In this document: piece by piece, positions 48,341 through 61,689 of the stretch
Position numbering within the stretch: the first letter of the stretch is position 1
Layout: every line of letters starts with the position of its first letter
Assembly (NCBI RefSeq): GCF_051014685.1
Contig: NW_027478535.1
Location: 124,001 to 188,000, forward strand
Source: Ptiloglossa arizonensis
Taxonomy: Eukaryota; Arthropoda; Insecta; Hymenoptera; Colletidae
Direction of reading: 5' to 3'
DNA: 64,000 bases
Translations under genes and position numbers: made by a program
The notes under the pieces: generated by a model
Databases searched by the model: none
Seen by the model: the letters and a program-made list of their open reading frames with translations, nothing else
What the model was told of the DNA's origin: nothing

Positions 48341-50563
48341 TTGCATCTGAAAGTAGAAACCCGCCCCATTACAATGGTGTGTGTACTTTTCCCCTAGGCC
48401 ATTCCAGTTATTGGTTTCGAGTACCAGAATTGCGAAAATTTTGATGGTTTCTCAACCATTCCTTAACTTCAAACTCCCATACCTCTCGAACGGATTGACG
48501 AACTCGAGAAATTCCTACTGCATCTGAAGGCAGAAACTCGCCCTATTACAATGGTGTGTGTACTTTTCCCCTAGGCCATTCCAGTTATTGGTTTCGAGTA
48601 ACAGACTTGCGAAAATTTTAATGGACTATCAACCATTCCTTAAATTCAAACTCCCATATCTCGCGAACCGGTTGAAGAACTCGAGAAATTCCTGTTGCAT
48701 CTGAAAGTTGAAACTCGCCCGATTACAACGGTATGTGTATTTTTGCTCTAGACCATAGAAGTTATTGGTTTCGAGTATCAGACTTGCGAAAACTTTGATG
48801 GTTTCTCAACCACTCCTTAACTTCAAACTCCCATATCTCGCGAACGGATTGACGAACTCGAGAAATTCCTGTTGCATCTGAAAGTAGAAACTTGCCCGAT
48901 TACATTGGTGAGTGTACTTTTCCCCTAGGCCATTCCAGTTATTGGTTTCGAGTATTAGACTTGCGAAAATTTTGATGGTTTCTCAACCACTCCTTAACTT
49001 CAAACTCCCATATCTCGCGAACGGATTGACGAACTCGAGAAATTCCTGTTGCATCTGAAAGTAGAAACTTGCCCGATTACATTGGTGAGTGTACTTTTCC
49101 CCTAGGCCATTCCAGTTATTGGTATCGAGTATCAGACTTGCGAAAATTTTGATGGTTTCTCAACCATTCCTTAACTTCAAACTCCCATACCTCGCGAACG
49201 GATTGACAAACTCGAGATATTCCTACTGCATCTGAAGTCAGAAATTCGCCCGATTACTATGGTGTGTGTACTTTTCCCCTAGGCCATTCCAGTTATTGGT
49301 TTCGGGTATCAGACTTGCGAAAATTTTGATGGTTTCTCAACCATTCCTTAACTTCAAACTCCCATTTTTCGCGAACGGATTGACGAACTCGAGAAATTCC
49401 TGTTGCATCTGAAAGTAGAAACTCGCCCGATTACAATGGTGTGTGTACTTTTCCCCTAGGCCACTCCTGTTATTGGTTTCTAGTATCAGACTTGCGAAAA
49501 TTTTGATTGCTTGTCAACCATTCCATAAATTCACACTTCCATATCTCGCGAACGGATTGGCGAACTCGAGAAATTCCGGTTGCATCTGAAAGTGGAAATT
49601 CGCCCGATTACAATGGTGTGTGTACTTTTGCCATAGGCCATTGTAGTTATTGGTTTCGAGTATCTGACTTGCGAAAATTTTGATGGTTTCTCAACCATCT
49701 CTTAACTCATAACTCCGATATTTCGCGAACGGATTGACGAATTCGAAAAATTCCTGTTGCATCTGAAAGTAGAAACTCGCCCGATTACAATGATGTGTGT
49801 ACTTTTCCCCTAGGCCATTCCTGTTGTTGGTTTCGAGTATCAGATTTGCGAAAATTTTGATCGTTTCTCAACCATTCCTTAACTTCAAACTCCCATATCT
49901 CGCGAACGGATTGACGAACTCGAAAAATTCCTATTGCATCTGAAAGCAGATACTCGCCGGATTACAACGCTCTGTGTATTTTTCCCCTAGGCCATTCCAG
50001 TTATAGGTTTCGAGTATCAGACCAGCGAAAATTTTGATGGATTCTCAACCATTCCTTCACTTCAAACTCCCATATCTCGCGAAAGGATTGACGAACTCGA
50101 GAAATTCCTGTTGCATCTGAAAGTAGAAGCTCGCCCGATTATAATGGTTTGTGTGCTTTTCCCCTAGGCCATTCCAGTTATAGGTTTCGAGTATCAGACC
50201 AGCGCAAATTTTGATGGTTTCTCAACCATTCCTTCACTTCAAACTCCCATATCTCGCGAAAGGATTGACGAACTCGAGATATTCCTGTTGCATCTGAAAG
50301 CAGAAAGTCGCCCGATTACAACGGTATGTGTATTTTTGCCCTAGGCCATAGTAGTTATTGGTTTCGAGTATCAGACTTGCGAAAATTGTGATGGTTTCTC
50401 AATCATTCCTTAGTTTCAAACTCCCATATCTCGCGAACGGATTGACGAACTCGAGAAATTCCGGTTGCATCTGGAAGAAGAAACTCTCCCGATTACAACT
50501 GTATGTGTATTTTGCCCCTAAGCCTTTGTAGTTATTGGTTTCGAGTATCAGACTTGCGAAAAC

Positions 50564-51100
50564 TGTGATTGTTTCTCAACCCTTCCTTAACTTCAAACTC
50601 CCATATCTCGCGAACGGATTGACGAACTCGAGAAATTCATGCTGCATCTGAAAGTAGAAACTCGCGCGATTACAAAGGTATGTGTATTTTTCTCCTAGGC
50701 CATAGTAGTTATTGGTTTCGAGTATCAGACTTGCGAAAATTTTGACGGTTTCTCAACCATTCCTTAAATTCAAACTCCCATATCTCGCGAACGGATTGAC
50801 ATACTCGAGAAATTCCTGTTGCATCTGAAAGTAGAAACTCGCCCAATTACAAAGGTAAGTGTATTTTTCCCCTAGGCCACAGTAGTATTGGTTTCGAGTA
50901 TCAGACTTGCGAAAACTCTGATTGTTTCTCAACCCTTCCTTAACTTCAAACTCCCATATCTCGCGAACGGATTGACGAACTCGAGAAATTCATGCTGCAT
51001 CTGAAAGTAGAAACTCGCGCGATTACAAAGGTATGTGTATTTTTCTCCTAGGCCATAGTAGTTATTGGTTTCGAGTATCAGTCTTGCGAAAATTTTGATG
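50564..51100 (+). repeat. 353 bp dimer-spaced duplication at the start of domain 5
   Basis: The CTCAACCCTTCCTTAAC / GAAATTCATGCTGC / CTCGCGCGATTACAAAGG monomer appears near 50,575 and 50,928, separated by one monomer with GACATACTCGAG and a 1 bp-short CAGTAGTATTGG (50,881). The same CTCAACCCTTCC monomer returns at 55,175 where domain 5 resumes after island 1. Confidence 0.8.
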
Positions 51101-51989
51101 GTTTCTCAACCATTCCTTAACTTCAAACTCCCATATCTCGCGAACGGATTGACGAACTTGAGAAATTCATGCTGCATCTGAAAGTAGAAACTCGCCCGAT
51201 TACAAAGGTATCTGTATTTTCCCCTAGGCCACAGTAGTTATTGGTTTCGAGTATCAGACTTGCGAAAATTGTGATTGTTTCTCAACCGTTCCTTAATTTC
51301 AAACTCCCATATCTCGCGAACGGATTGACGAGCTCGAGAAATTCCTGTTGCATCTGAAAGTAGAAACTCGCCCGATTGCAAAGGTATGTGTATTTTTCCC
51401 CTAGGCCTTTGTAGTTATTGGTTTCGAGTATCAGACTTGCGAAAATTTTGATGGTTTCTCAACCATTTCTTAACTTCAAACTCCCATATCTCGCGAACGG
51501 ATTGACGAACTCGAGAAATTCCTGTTGCATCTGAAAGTAGAAACTCGCGCGATTACAAAGGTATGTGTATTTTTCTCCTAGGCCATAGTAGTTATTGGTT
51601 TCGAGTATCAGACTTGCGAAAATTGTGATGGTTTCTCAACCATTCCTTAATTTCAAACTCCCATATCTCGCGAACGGATTGACGAGCTCGAGAAATTCCT
51701 GTTGCATCTGAAAGTAGAAACTCGCCCGATTGCAAAGGTATGTGTATTTTTCCCCTAGGCCTTTGTTGTTGTTGGTTTCGAGTATCAGACTTGCGAAAAT
51801 TTTGATGGTTTCTCAACCATTCCTTAACTTCAAACTCCCATATCTCGCGAACGGTTTGACGAACTCGAGAAATTCCTGTTGCATCTGAAAGTAGAAACTC
51901 GCCCAATTACAAAGGTATGTGTATTTTTCCCCTAGGCCACAGTAGTTATTGGTTTCGAGTATCAGACTTGCGAAAATTGTGATTGTTTC

Positions 51990-54069
51990 TCAACAGTTCC
52001 TTAATTTCAAACTCCCATATATCGCGAACGGATTGACGAGCTCGAGAAATTCCTGTTGCATCTGAAAGTAGAAACTCGCCCGATTGCAAAGGTATGTGTA
52101 TTTTTCCCCTAGGCCTTTGCAGTTATTGGTTTCGAGTATCAGACTTGGGAAAATTTTGATTGTTTTCTCAACCATTCCTTAACTTCAAACTCCCATATCT
52201 CGCGAACGGATTGACGAACACGAGAAATTCCGGTTGTATCTGGACGAAGAAACTCTCCCGATTACAACGGTATGCGTATTCTTCCCCTAAGCTTTTGTAG
52301 TTATTGGTTTCGAGTATCAGACTTGCGAAAATTTTGATGGTTTCTCAACCATTCCTTAATTTCAAACTCCCATATCTCGCGAACGGATTGACGAGCTCGA
52401 GAAATTCCTGTTGCATCTGAAAGTAGACACTCGCCCGATTGCAAAGGTATGTGTATTTTTCCCCTAGGCCTTTGTAGTTATTGGATTCGAGTATCAGACT
52501 TGCGAAGATTTTGATGCTTTATCAACCATTCCTTAACTTCAAACTCCCACATCTCGCGAACGGATTGACGAACTGGAGAAATTCCTGTTGCATCTGAAAG
52601 TAGAAACTCGCCCGATTACAACGGTATGTGTATTTTTGCCCTAGGCCATAGTAGTTATTGGTTTCGAGTATCAGACCAGCGAAAGTTTTGATGGTTTCTC
52701 AACCGTTCCTTAATTTCAAACTCCCATATCTCGCGAACGGATTAGCGAACACGAGAAATTCCGGTTGCATCTGGAAGGAGAAACTCTCCCGATTACAACG
52801 GTATGTGTATTTTTCCCCTAGGCCTTTGTAGTTATTGGTTTCGAGTATCAGAATTGCGAAAGTTTTGATGGTTTGTCAACCATTCCTTAACTTCAAACTC
52901 CCATATCTCGCGAACGGATTGACGAATCCGAAAAATTTCTGTTGCATCTGAAAATAGAAACTCCCCCGATTACAATGCTACGTGTATTTTTCCCCTAGGC
53001 CATTGTTGTTATTGGTTTCGAGGATCAGACTTGCGAAAATTTTGATGGTTTCTCAACCATTCCTTAACTTCAAACTCCCATATCTCGCGAACGGATTGAC
53101 GAATCCGAAAAATTTCTGTTGCATCTGAAAATAGAAACTCCCCCGATTACAATGCTACGTGTATTTTTCCCCTAGGCCATTGTAGTTATTGGTTTCGAGT
53201 ATCAGACTTGCGAAAATTGTGATTGTTTCTCAACCGTTCCTTAGTTTCAAACTCAGATATCTCGCGAACGGATTGACGAGCTCGAGAAATTCCTGTTGCA
53301 TCTGAAAGTAGAAACTCGCCCGATTGCAAAGGTATGTGTATTTTTGCCCTAGGCCTTTGTAGTTATTGGTTTCGAGTATCAGACTTGCGAAAATTTTGAT
53401 GGTTTCTCAACCATTCCTTAACTTCAAACTCCCATATCTCGCGGACGGTTTGACGAGCTCGAGAAATTCCTGTTGCATCTGAAAGTAGAAACTCGCCCGA
53501 TTACAAAGGTATGTGTATTTTTCCCCTAGGCCAAAGTAGTTATTGGTTTCGAGTATCAGACTTGCGAAAATTGTGATTCTTTCTCAACCGTTCCTTAATT
53601 TCAAACTCCCATATCTCGCGAACGGATAGACGAGCTCGAGAAATTCCTGTTGCATCTGAAAGTAGAAACTCGCCCGATTGCAAAGGTATGTGTATTTTTC
53701 CCCTAGGCCTTTGCAGTTATTGGTTTCGAGTATCAGACTTGGGAAAATTTTGATTGTTTTCTCAACCATTCCTTAACTTCAAACTCCCATATCTCGCGAA
53801 CGCATTGACGAACTCGAGAATTTCCTGTTGCATCTGAAAGTAGAAACTCGCCCAATTACAAAGGTAAGTGTATTTTTCGCCTAGGCCACAGTAGTTATTG
53901 GTTTCGAGTATCCGACTTGGGAAAATTGTGGTTGTTTCTCAAACATTCCTTAACTTCAAACTCCCATATCTCGCGAACGGATTGACGAACACGAGAAATT
54001 CCGGTTGCACCTGGAAGAAGAAACTCTCCCGATTACAACGGTATGTGTATTTTTCCCCTAAGCCTTTGT
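51990..54069 (+). repeat. Domain-5 block related to the 2,656 bp HOR
   Basis: This block parallels W1. The CTCAACAGTTCC monomer is 4,603 bp from its W1 counterpart (51,997 versus 56,600) and the GAAGATTTTGATGC monomer 4,780 bp (52,503 versus 57,283). W1 thus has one monomer (GTAAGTGTATTTTTCGCC, CCGACTTGGG) that is absent here at this point. A pair of hybrid GAATCCG monomers sits at 52,924 and 53,101. It ends with GCACCTGGAAGAAG before island 1. Confidence 0.83.
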
Positions 54070-55155
54070 AGTTATTGGTTTCGAGTATCGGATTTGCGAA
54101 AATTTTGATGGTCTCTCAACCATTTCTTAACTTCAAACTCCCATATCTCGCGAACGGATTGACGAACTCGAGAAATCCCTGTTGCATCTGAAAGCAGCAG
54201 CTCGCCCGATTACAACGGTATGTGTATTTTTGCCCTAAATCATAGTAGTTATTGATTTCGAGTATCAGACTTGCGAAAATTTTGATGGATTCTCAACCAT
54301 TCCTTAACTTCAAACTCCCATATCTCGCGAACGGATTGACGAACTCGTGAAATTCGTGTTGCATCTGAAAGTAGAAACCCGCCCCATTACAATGGTGTGT
54401 GTACTTTTCCCCTAGGCCATTCCAGTTATTGGTTTCGAGTATCAAAATTGCGAAAATTTTGATGGTTTCTCAACCATTCCTTAACTTCAAACTCCCATAC
54501 CTCGCGAACGCATTGACGAACTCGGGAAATTCCTACTGCATCTGAAGGCAGAAACTCGCCCTATTACAACGGTATGGGTATTTTTGCTCTAGACCATAGA
54601 AGTTATTGGTTTCGAGTATCAGACTTGCGAAAACTTTGATGGTTTCTCAACCACTCCTTAACTTCAAACTCCCATATCTCGCGAACGGATTGACGAACTC
54701 GAGAAACTCCTGTTGCATCTGAAAGTAGAAACTTGCCCGATTACATTGGTGAGTGTACTTTTCCCCTAGGCCATTCCAGTTATTGGTATCGAGTATCAGA
54801 CTTGCGAAAATTTTGATGGTTTCTCAACCATTCCTTAATTTCAAACTCCAATATCTCGCGAACGGACTGACGAACTCGAGAAATTCCTGTTGAACCTGAA
54901 AGTAGAGACTTGCCCGATTACATTGGTGAGTGTACTTTTCCCCTAGGCAATTCCAGTTATTGGTTTCGAGTATCAGACTTGCGAAGATTTTGATGGTTTC
55001 TCAACCATTCCTTAACTTCAAACTCCAATATCTCGCGAACGGACTGACGAACACGGGAAATTCCTGTTGCATCTGAAAGTAGAAACTTGCCCGATTAAAT
55101 TGGTGTGTGTACTTTTCCCCTAGGCCATTCAAGTTATTGGTTTCGAGTATCAGAC
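54070..55155 (+). repeat. Island 1 of domain-4-type monomers inside domain 5
   Basis: About six monomers whose closest visible relatives are in domain 4. GTATCGGATTTGCG with CATTTCTTAAC corresponds to 39,402. GATGGATTCTC with AAATTCGTGTTGC and AAACCCGCCCC corresponds to 40,311-40,410. CCTACTGCATCTGAAGG corresponds to 40,558, and CTTGCCCGATTACATTGG with GTGAGTGTAC corresponds to 40,934 and 48,895. Domain-5 monomers flank it on both sides. Confidence 0.82.
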
Positions 55156-56509
55156 TTGCGAAAACTGTGATTGTTTCTCAACCCTTCCTTAACTTCAAAC
55201 TCCCATATCTCGCGAACGGATTGACGAGCTCGAGAAATTCCTGTTGCATCTGAAAGTAGAAACTCGCCCGATTGCAAAGGTATGTGTATTTTTCCCCTAG
55301 GCCTTTGTAGTTATTGGTTTCGAGTATCAGACTTGCGAAAATTTTGATGGTTTCTCAACCATTCCTTAACTTCAAACTCCCATATCTCGCGAACGGATTG
55401 ACGAACTTGAGAAATTCATGCTGCATCTGAAAGTAGAAACTCGCCCGATTACAAAGGTATCTGTATTTTCCCCTAGGGCACAGTAGTTATTGGTTTCGAG
55501 TATCAGACTTGCGAAAATTGTGATTGTTTCTCAACCGTTCCTTAATTTCAAACTCCCATATCTCGCGAACGGATTGACGAGCTCGAGAAATTCCTGTTGC
55601 ATCTGAAAGTAGAAACTCGCCCGATTGCAAAGGTATGTGTATTTTTCCCCTAGGCCTTTGTAGTTATTGGTTTCGAGTATCAGACTTGCGAAAATTTTGA
55701 TGGTTTCTCAACCATTTCTTAACTTCAAACTCCCATATCTCGCGAACGGATTGACGAATCCGAAAAATTTCTGTTGCATCTGAAAATAGAAACTCCCCCG
55801 ATTACAATGCTATGTGTATTTTTCCCCTAGGCCATTGTAGTTATTGGTTTCGAGTATCAGACTTGCGAAAATTTTGATGGTTTCTCAACCATTCCTTAAC
55901 TTCAAACTCCCATATCTCGCGAACGGATTGACGAATCCGAAAAATTTCTGTTGCATCTGAAAATAGAAACTCCCCCGATTACAATGCTACGTGTATTTTT
56001 CCCCTAGGCCATTGTAGTTATTGGTTTCGAGTATCAGACTTGCGAAAATTGTGATTGTTTCTCAACCGTTCCTTAGTTTCAAACTCAGATATCTCGCGAA
56101 CGGATTGACGAGCTCGAGAAATTCCTGTTGCATCTGAAAGTAGAAACTCGCCCGATTGCAAAGGTATGTGTATTTTTGCCCTAGGCCTTTGTAGTTATTG
56201 GTTTCGAGTATCAGACTTGCGAAAATTTTGATGGTTTCTCAACCATTCCTTAACATCAAACTCCCATATCTCGCGGACGGTTTGACGAACTCGAGAAATT
56301 CCTGTTGCATCTGAAAGTAGAAACTCGCGCGATTACAAAGGTATGTGTATTTTTCTCCTAGGCCATAGTAGTTATTGGTTTCGAGTATCAGACTTGCGAA
56401 AATTGTGATGGTTTCTCAACCATTCCTTAATTTCAAACTCCCATATCTCGCGAACGGATTGACGAGCTCGAGAAATTCCTGTTGCATCTGAAAGTAGAAA
56501 CTCGCCCAA

Positions 56510-59165
56510 TTACAAAGGTATGTGTATTTTTCCCCTAGGCCACAGTAGTTATTGGTTTCGAGTATCAGACTTGCGAAAATTGTGATTGTTTCTCAACAGT
56601 TCCTTAATTTCAAACTCCCATATATCGCGAACGGATTGACGAGCTCGAGAAATTCCTGTTGCATCTGAAAGTAGAAACTCGCCCGATTGCAAAGGTATGT
56701 GTATTTTTCCCCTAGGCCTTTGCAGTTATTGGTTTCGAGTATCAGACTTGGGAAAATTTTGATTGTTTTCTCAACCATTCCTTAACTTCAAACTCCCATA
56801 TCTCGCGAACGCATTGACGAACTCGAGAAATTCCTGTTGCATCTGAAAGTAGAAACTCGCCCAATTACAAAGGTAAGTGTATTTTTCGCCTAGGCCACAG
56901 TAGTTATTGGTTTCGAGTATCCGACTTGGGAAAATTGTGATTGTTTCTCAAACATTCCATAACTTCAAACTCCCATATCTCGCGAACGGATTGACGAACA
57001 CGAGAAATTCCGGTTGCATCTGGACGAAGAAACTCTCCCGATTACAACGGTATGCGTATTCTTCCCCTAAGCCTTTGTAGTTATTGGTTTCGAGTATCAG
57101 ACTTGCGAAAATTTTGATGGTTTCTCAACCATTCCTTAATTTCAAACTCCCATATCTCGCGAACGGATTGACGAGCTCGAGAAATTCCTGTTGCATCTGA
57201 AAGTAGACACTCGCCCGATTGCAAAGGTATGTGTATTTTTCCCCTAGGCCTTTGTAGTTATTGGTTTCGAGTATCAGACTTGCGAAGATTTTGATGCTTT
57301 ATCAACCATTCCTTAACTTCAAACTCCCACATCTCGCGAACGGATTGACGAACTGGAGAAATTCCTGTTGCATCTGAAAGTAGAAACTCGCCCGATTACA
57401 ACGGTATGTGTATTTTTGCCCTAGGCCATAGTAGTTATTGGTTTCGAGTATCAGACCAGCGAAAGTTTTGATGGTTTCTCAACCGTTCCTTAATTTCAAA
57501 CTCCCATATCTCGCGAACGGATTGACGAGCTCGAGAAATTCCTGTTGCATCTGAAAGTAGAAACTCGCCCGATTGCAAAGGTATGTGTATTTTTCCCCTA
57601 GGCCTTTGTAGTGATTGGTTTCGAGTATCAGACTAGCAAAAATTGTGATGGTTTCTCAACCATTCCTTCATTTCAAACTCCCATATCTCGCGAACGGATT
57701 AGAGAACACGAGAAATTCCGGTTGCATCTGGAAGGAGAAACTCTCCCGATTACAACGGTATGTGTATTTTTCCCCTAAGCCTTTGTAGTTATTGGTTTCG
57801 AGTATCAGAATTGCGAAAGTTTTGATGGTTTCTCAACCATTCCTTAACTTCAAACTCCCATATCTCGCGAACGGATTGACGAATCCGAAAAATTTCTGTT
57901 GCATCTGAAAATAGAAACTCCCCCGATTACAATGCTATGTGTATTTTTCCCCTAGGCCATTGTAGTTATTGGTTTCGAGTATCAGACTTGCGAAAATTTT
58001 GATGGTTTCTCAACCATTCCTTAACTTCAAACTCCCATATCTCGCGAACGGATTGACGAATCCGAAAAATTTCTGTTGCATCTGAAAATAGAAACTCCCC
58101 CGATTACAATGCTACGTGTATTTTTCCCCTAGGCCATTGTAGTTATTGGTTTCGAGTATCAGACTTGCGAAAATTGTGATTGTTTCTCAACCGTTCCTTA
58201 GTTTCAAACTCAGATAACTCGCGAACGGATTGACGAGCTCGAGAAATTCCTGTTGCATCTGAAAGTAGAAACTCGCCCGATTGCAAAGGTATGTGTATTT
58301 TTGCCCTAGGCCTTTGTAGTTATTGGTTTCGAGTATCAGACTTGCGAAAATTTTGATGGTTTCTCAACCATTCCTTAACATCAAACTCCCATATCTCGCG
58401 GACGGTTTGACGAACTCGAGAAATTCCTGTTGCATCTGAAAGTAGAAACTCGCCCGATTACAAAGGTATGTGTATTTTTCCCCTAGGCCAAAGTAGTTAT
58501 TGGTTTCGAGTATCAGACTTGCGAAAATTGTGATTGTTTCTCAACCGTTCCTTAATTTCAAACTCCCATATCTCGCGAACGGATAGACGAGCTCGAGAAA
58601 TTCCTGTTGCATCTGAAAGTAGAAACTCGCCCGATTGCAAAGGTATGTGTATTTTTCCCCTAGGCCTTTGTAGTTATTGGTTTCGAGTATCAGACTTGCG
58701 AAAATTTTGATGGTTTCTCAACCATTTCTTAACTTCAAACTCCCATATCTCGCGAACGGTTTGACGAACTCGAGAAATTCCTGTTGCATCTGAAAGTAGA
58801 AACTCGCGCGATTACAAAGGTATGTGTATTTTTCTCCTAGGCCATAGTAGTTATTGGTTTCGAGTATCAGACTTGCGAAAATTGTGATGGTTTCTCAACC
58901 ATTCCTTAATTTCAAACTCCCATATCTCGCGAACGGATTGACGAGCTCGAGAAATTCCTGTTGCATCTGAAAGTAGAAACTCGCCCGATTGCAAAGGTAT
59001 GTGTATTTTTCCCCTAGGCCTTTGTTGTTATTGGTTTCGAGTATCAGACTTGCGAAAATTTTGATGGTTTCTCAACCATTCCTTAACTTCAAACTCCCAT
59101 ATCTCGCGAACGGTTTGACGAACTCGAGAAATTCCTGTTGCATCTGAAAGTAGAAACTCGCCCAA
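56510..59165 (+). repeat. 15-monomer HOR W, copy W1 (2,656 bp)
   Basis: W1 is 15 x 177 plus 1 bp. Order of marks: CTCAACAGTTCC with ATATATCGCG (56,600), GACTTGGGAAAATTTTG, GTAAGTGTATTTTTCGCC, GAACACGAG with CTGGACGAAG, GAAGATTTTGATGC, GACCAGCGAAAG, GTAGTGATTGG and GGATTAGAGAACACGAG. Then come two GAATCCG hybrids (57,881 and 58,058), CAAACTCAGATAACTCG, and GCGGACGGTTTGACG. From about 58,666 to the end W1 and W2 differ by roughly three monomers. Confidence 0.9.
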
Positions 59166-61321
59166 TTACAAAGGTATGTGTATTTTTCCCCTAGGCCACA
59201 GTAGTTATTGGTTTCGAGTATCAGACTTGCGAAAATTGTGATTGTTTCTCAACAGTTCCTTAATTTCAAACTCCCATATATCGCGAACGGATTGACGAGC
59301 TCGAGAAATTCCTGTTGCATCTGAAAGTAGAAACTCGCCCGATTGCAAAGGTATGTGTATTTTTCCCCTAGGCCTTTGCAGTTATTGGTTTCGAGTATCA
59401 GACTTGGGAAAATTTTGATTGTTTTCTCAACCATTCCTTAACTTCAAACTCCCATATCTCGCGAACGCATTGACGAACTCGAGAAATTCCTGTTGCATCT
59501 GAAAGTAGAAACTCGCCCAATTACAAAAGTAAGTGTATTTTTCGCCTAGGCCACAGTAGTTATTGGTTTCGAGTATCCGACTTGGGAAAATTGTGATTGT
59601 TTCTCAAACATTCCATAACTTCAAACTCCCATATCTCGCGAACGGATTGACGAACACGAGAAATTCCGGTTGCATCTGGACGAAGAAACTCTCCCGATTA
59701 CAACGGTATGCGTATTCTTCCCCTAAGCCTTTGTAGTTATTGGTTTCGAGTATCAGACTTGCGAAAATTTTGATGGTTTCTCAACCATTCCTTAATTTCA
59801 AACTCCCATATCTCGCGAACGGATTGACGAGCTCGAGAAATTCCTGTTGCATCTGAAAGTAGACACTCGCCCGATTGCAAAGGTATGTGTATTTTTCCCC
59901 TAGGCCTTTGTAGTTATTGGTTTCGAGTATCAGACTTGCGAAGATTTTGATGCTTTATCAACCATTCCTTAACTTCAAACTCCCACATCTCGCGAACGGA
60001 TTGACGAACTGGAGAAATTCCTGTTGCATCTGAAAGTAGAAACTCGCCCGATTACAACGGTATGTGTATTTTTGCCCTAGGCCATAGTAGTTATTGGTTT
60101 CGAGTATCAGACCAGCGAAAGTTTTGATGGTTTCTCAACCGTTCCTTAATTTCAAACTCCCATATCTCGCGAACGGATTGACGAGCTCGAGAAATTCCTG
60201 TTGCATCTGAAAGTAGAAACTCGCCCGATTGCAAAGGTATGTGTATTTTTCCCCTAGGCCTTTGTAGTGATTGGTTTCGAGTATCAGACTAGCAAAAATT
60301 GTGATGGTTTCTCAACCATTCCTTCATTTCAAACTCCCATATCTCGCGAACGGATTAGAGAACACGAGAAATTCCGGTTGCATCTGGAAGGAGAAACTCT
60401 CCCGATTACAACGGTATGTGTATTTTTCCCCTAAGCCTTTGTAGTTATTGGTTTCGAGTATCAGAATTGCGAAAGTTTTGATGGTTTCTCAACCATTCCT
60501 TAACTTCAAACTCCCATATCTCGCGAACGGATTGACGAATCCGAAAAATTTCTGTTGCATCTGAAAATAGAAACTCCCCCGATTACAATGCTATGTGTAT
60601 TTTTCCCCTAGGCCATTGTAGTTATTGGTTTCGAGTATCAGACTTGCGAAAATTTTGATGGTTTCTCAACCATTCCTTAACTTCAAACTCCCATATCTCG
60701 CGAACGGATTGACGAATCCGAAAAATTTCTGTTGCATCTGAAAATAGAAACTCCCCCGATTACAATGCTACGTGTATTTTTCCCCTAGGCCATTGTAGTT
60801 ATTGGTTTCGAGTATCAGACTTGCGAAAATTGTGATTGTTTCTCAACCGTTCCTTAGTTTCAAACTCAGATATCTCGCGAACGGATTGACGAGCTCGAGA
60901 AATTCCTGTTGCATCTGAAAGTAGAAACTCGCCCGATTGCAAAGGTATGTGTATTTTTGCCCTAGGCCTTTGTAGTTATTGGTTTCGAGTATCAGACTTG
61001 CGAAAATTTTGATGGTTTCTCAACCATTCCTTAACATCAAACTCCCATATCTCGCGGACGGTTTGACGAACTCGAGAAATTCCTGTTGCATCTGAAAGTA
61101 GAAACTCGCCCGATTACAAAGGTATGTGTATTTTTCCCCTAGGCCAAAGTAGTTATTGCTTTCGAGTATCAGACTTGCGAAAATTGTGATTGTTTCTCAA
61201 CCGTTCCTTAATTTCAAACTCCCATATCTCGCGAACGGATAGACGAGCTCGAGAAATTCCTGTTGCATCTGAAAGTAGAAACTCGCCCGATTGCAAAGGT
61301 ATGTGTATTTTTCCCCTAGGC
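59166..61321 (+). repeat. 15-monomer HOR W, copy W2 (2,156 bp matched)
   Basis: Matches W1 at +2,656 bp almost base for base to about 61,321, where W2 reads GCCTTTGCAG and W1 reads GCCTTTGTAG. It then follows the order of 53,700-54,060 (GACTTGGGAAAATTTTG, GTAAGTG, GCACCTGGAAGAAG). Rare differences include ACAAAAGTAAGTG at 59,523 (ACAAAGGTAAGTG in W1) and TATTGCTTTCG near 61,156. Confidence 0.9.
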
Positions 61322-61689
61322 CTTTGCAGTTATTGGTTTCGAGTATCAGACTTGGGAAAATTTTGATTGTTTTCTCAACCATTCCTTAACTTCAAACTCC
61401 CATATCTCGCGAACGCATTGACGTACTCGAGAATTTCCTGTTGCATCTGAAAGTAGAAACTCGCCCAATTACAAAGGTAAGTGTATTTTTCGCCTAGGCC
61501 ACAGTAGTTATTGGTTTCGAGTATCCGACTTGGGAAAATTGTGGTTGTTTCTCAAACATTCCTTAACTTCAAACTCCCATATCTCGCGAACGGATTGACG
61601 AACACGAGAAATTCCGGTTGCACCTGGAAGAAGAAACTCTCCCGATTACAACGGTATGTGTATTTTTCCCCTAGGCCATTGTAGTTATT

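Larger units (their letters stand above)
36047..50380 (+). repeat. Satellite domain 4 (GAGGAAATCGAG / GAATGTAGAAGC class)
   Basis: About 81 monomers, dominated by a class with TCACGAACGG or CGTGAACGG in place of CGCGAACGG. The same class carries GAGGAAATCGAG, GAATGTAGAAGCTCG, CCCCATTACAACGG or TCCATTACAACGG, and GCCATTGCAGTTAATGG. It alternates with CCTAGACCATAGTAG and GACGTACTCGAG monomers. The left edge is sharp: family X is left at about 36,047, where ATTTGCGAAAATTTTCATGG enters, a state found again at 44,370 and 45,431. The right edge near 50,380 is gradual. No gene or insertion is seen. Confidence 0.87.
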
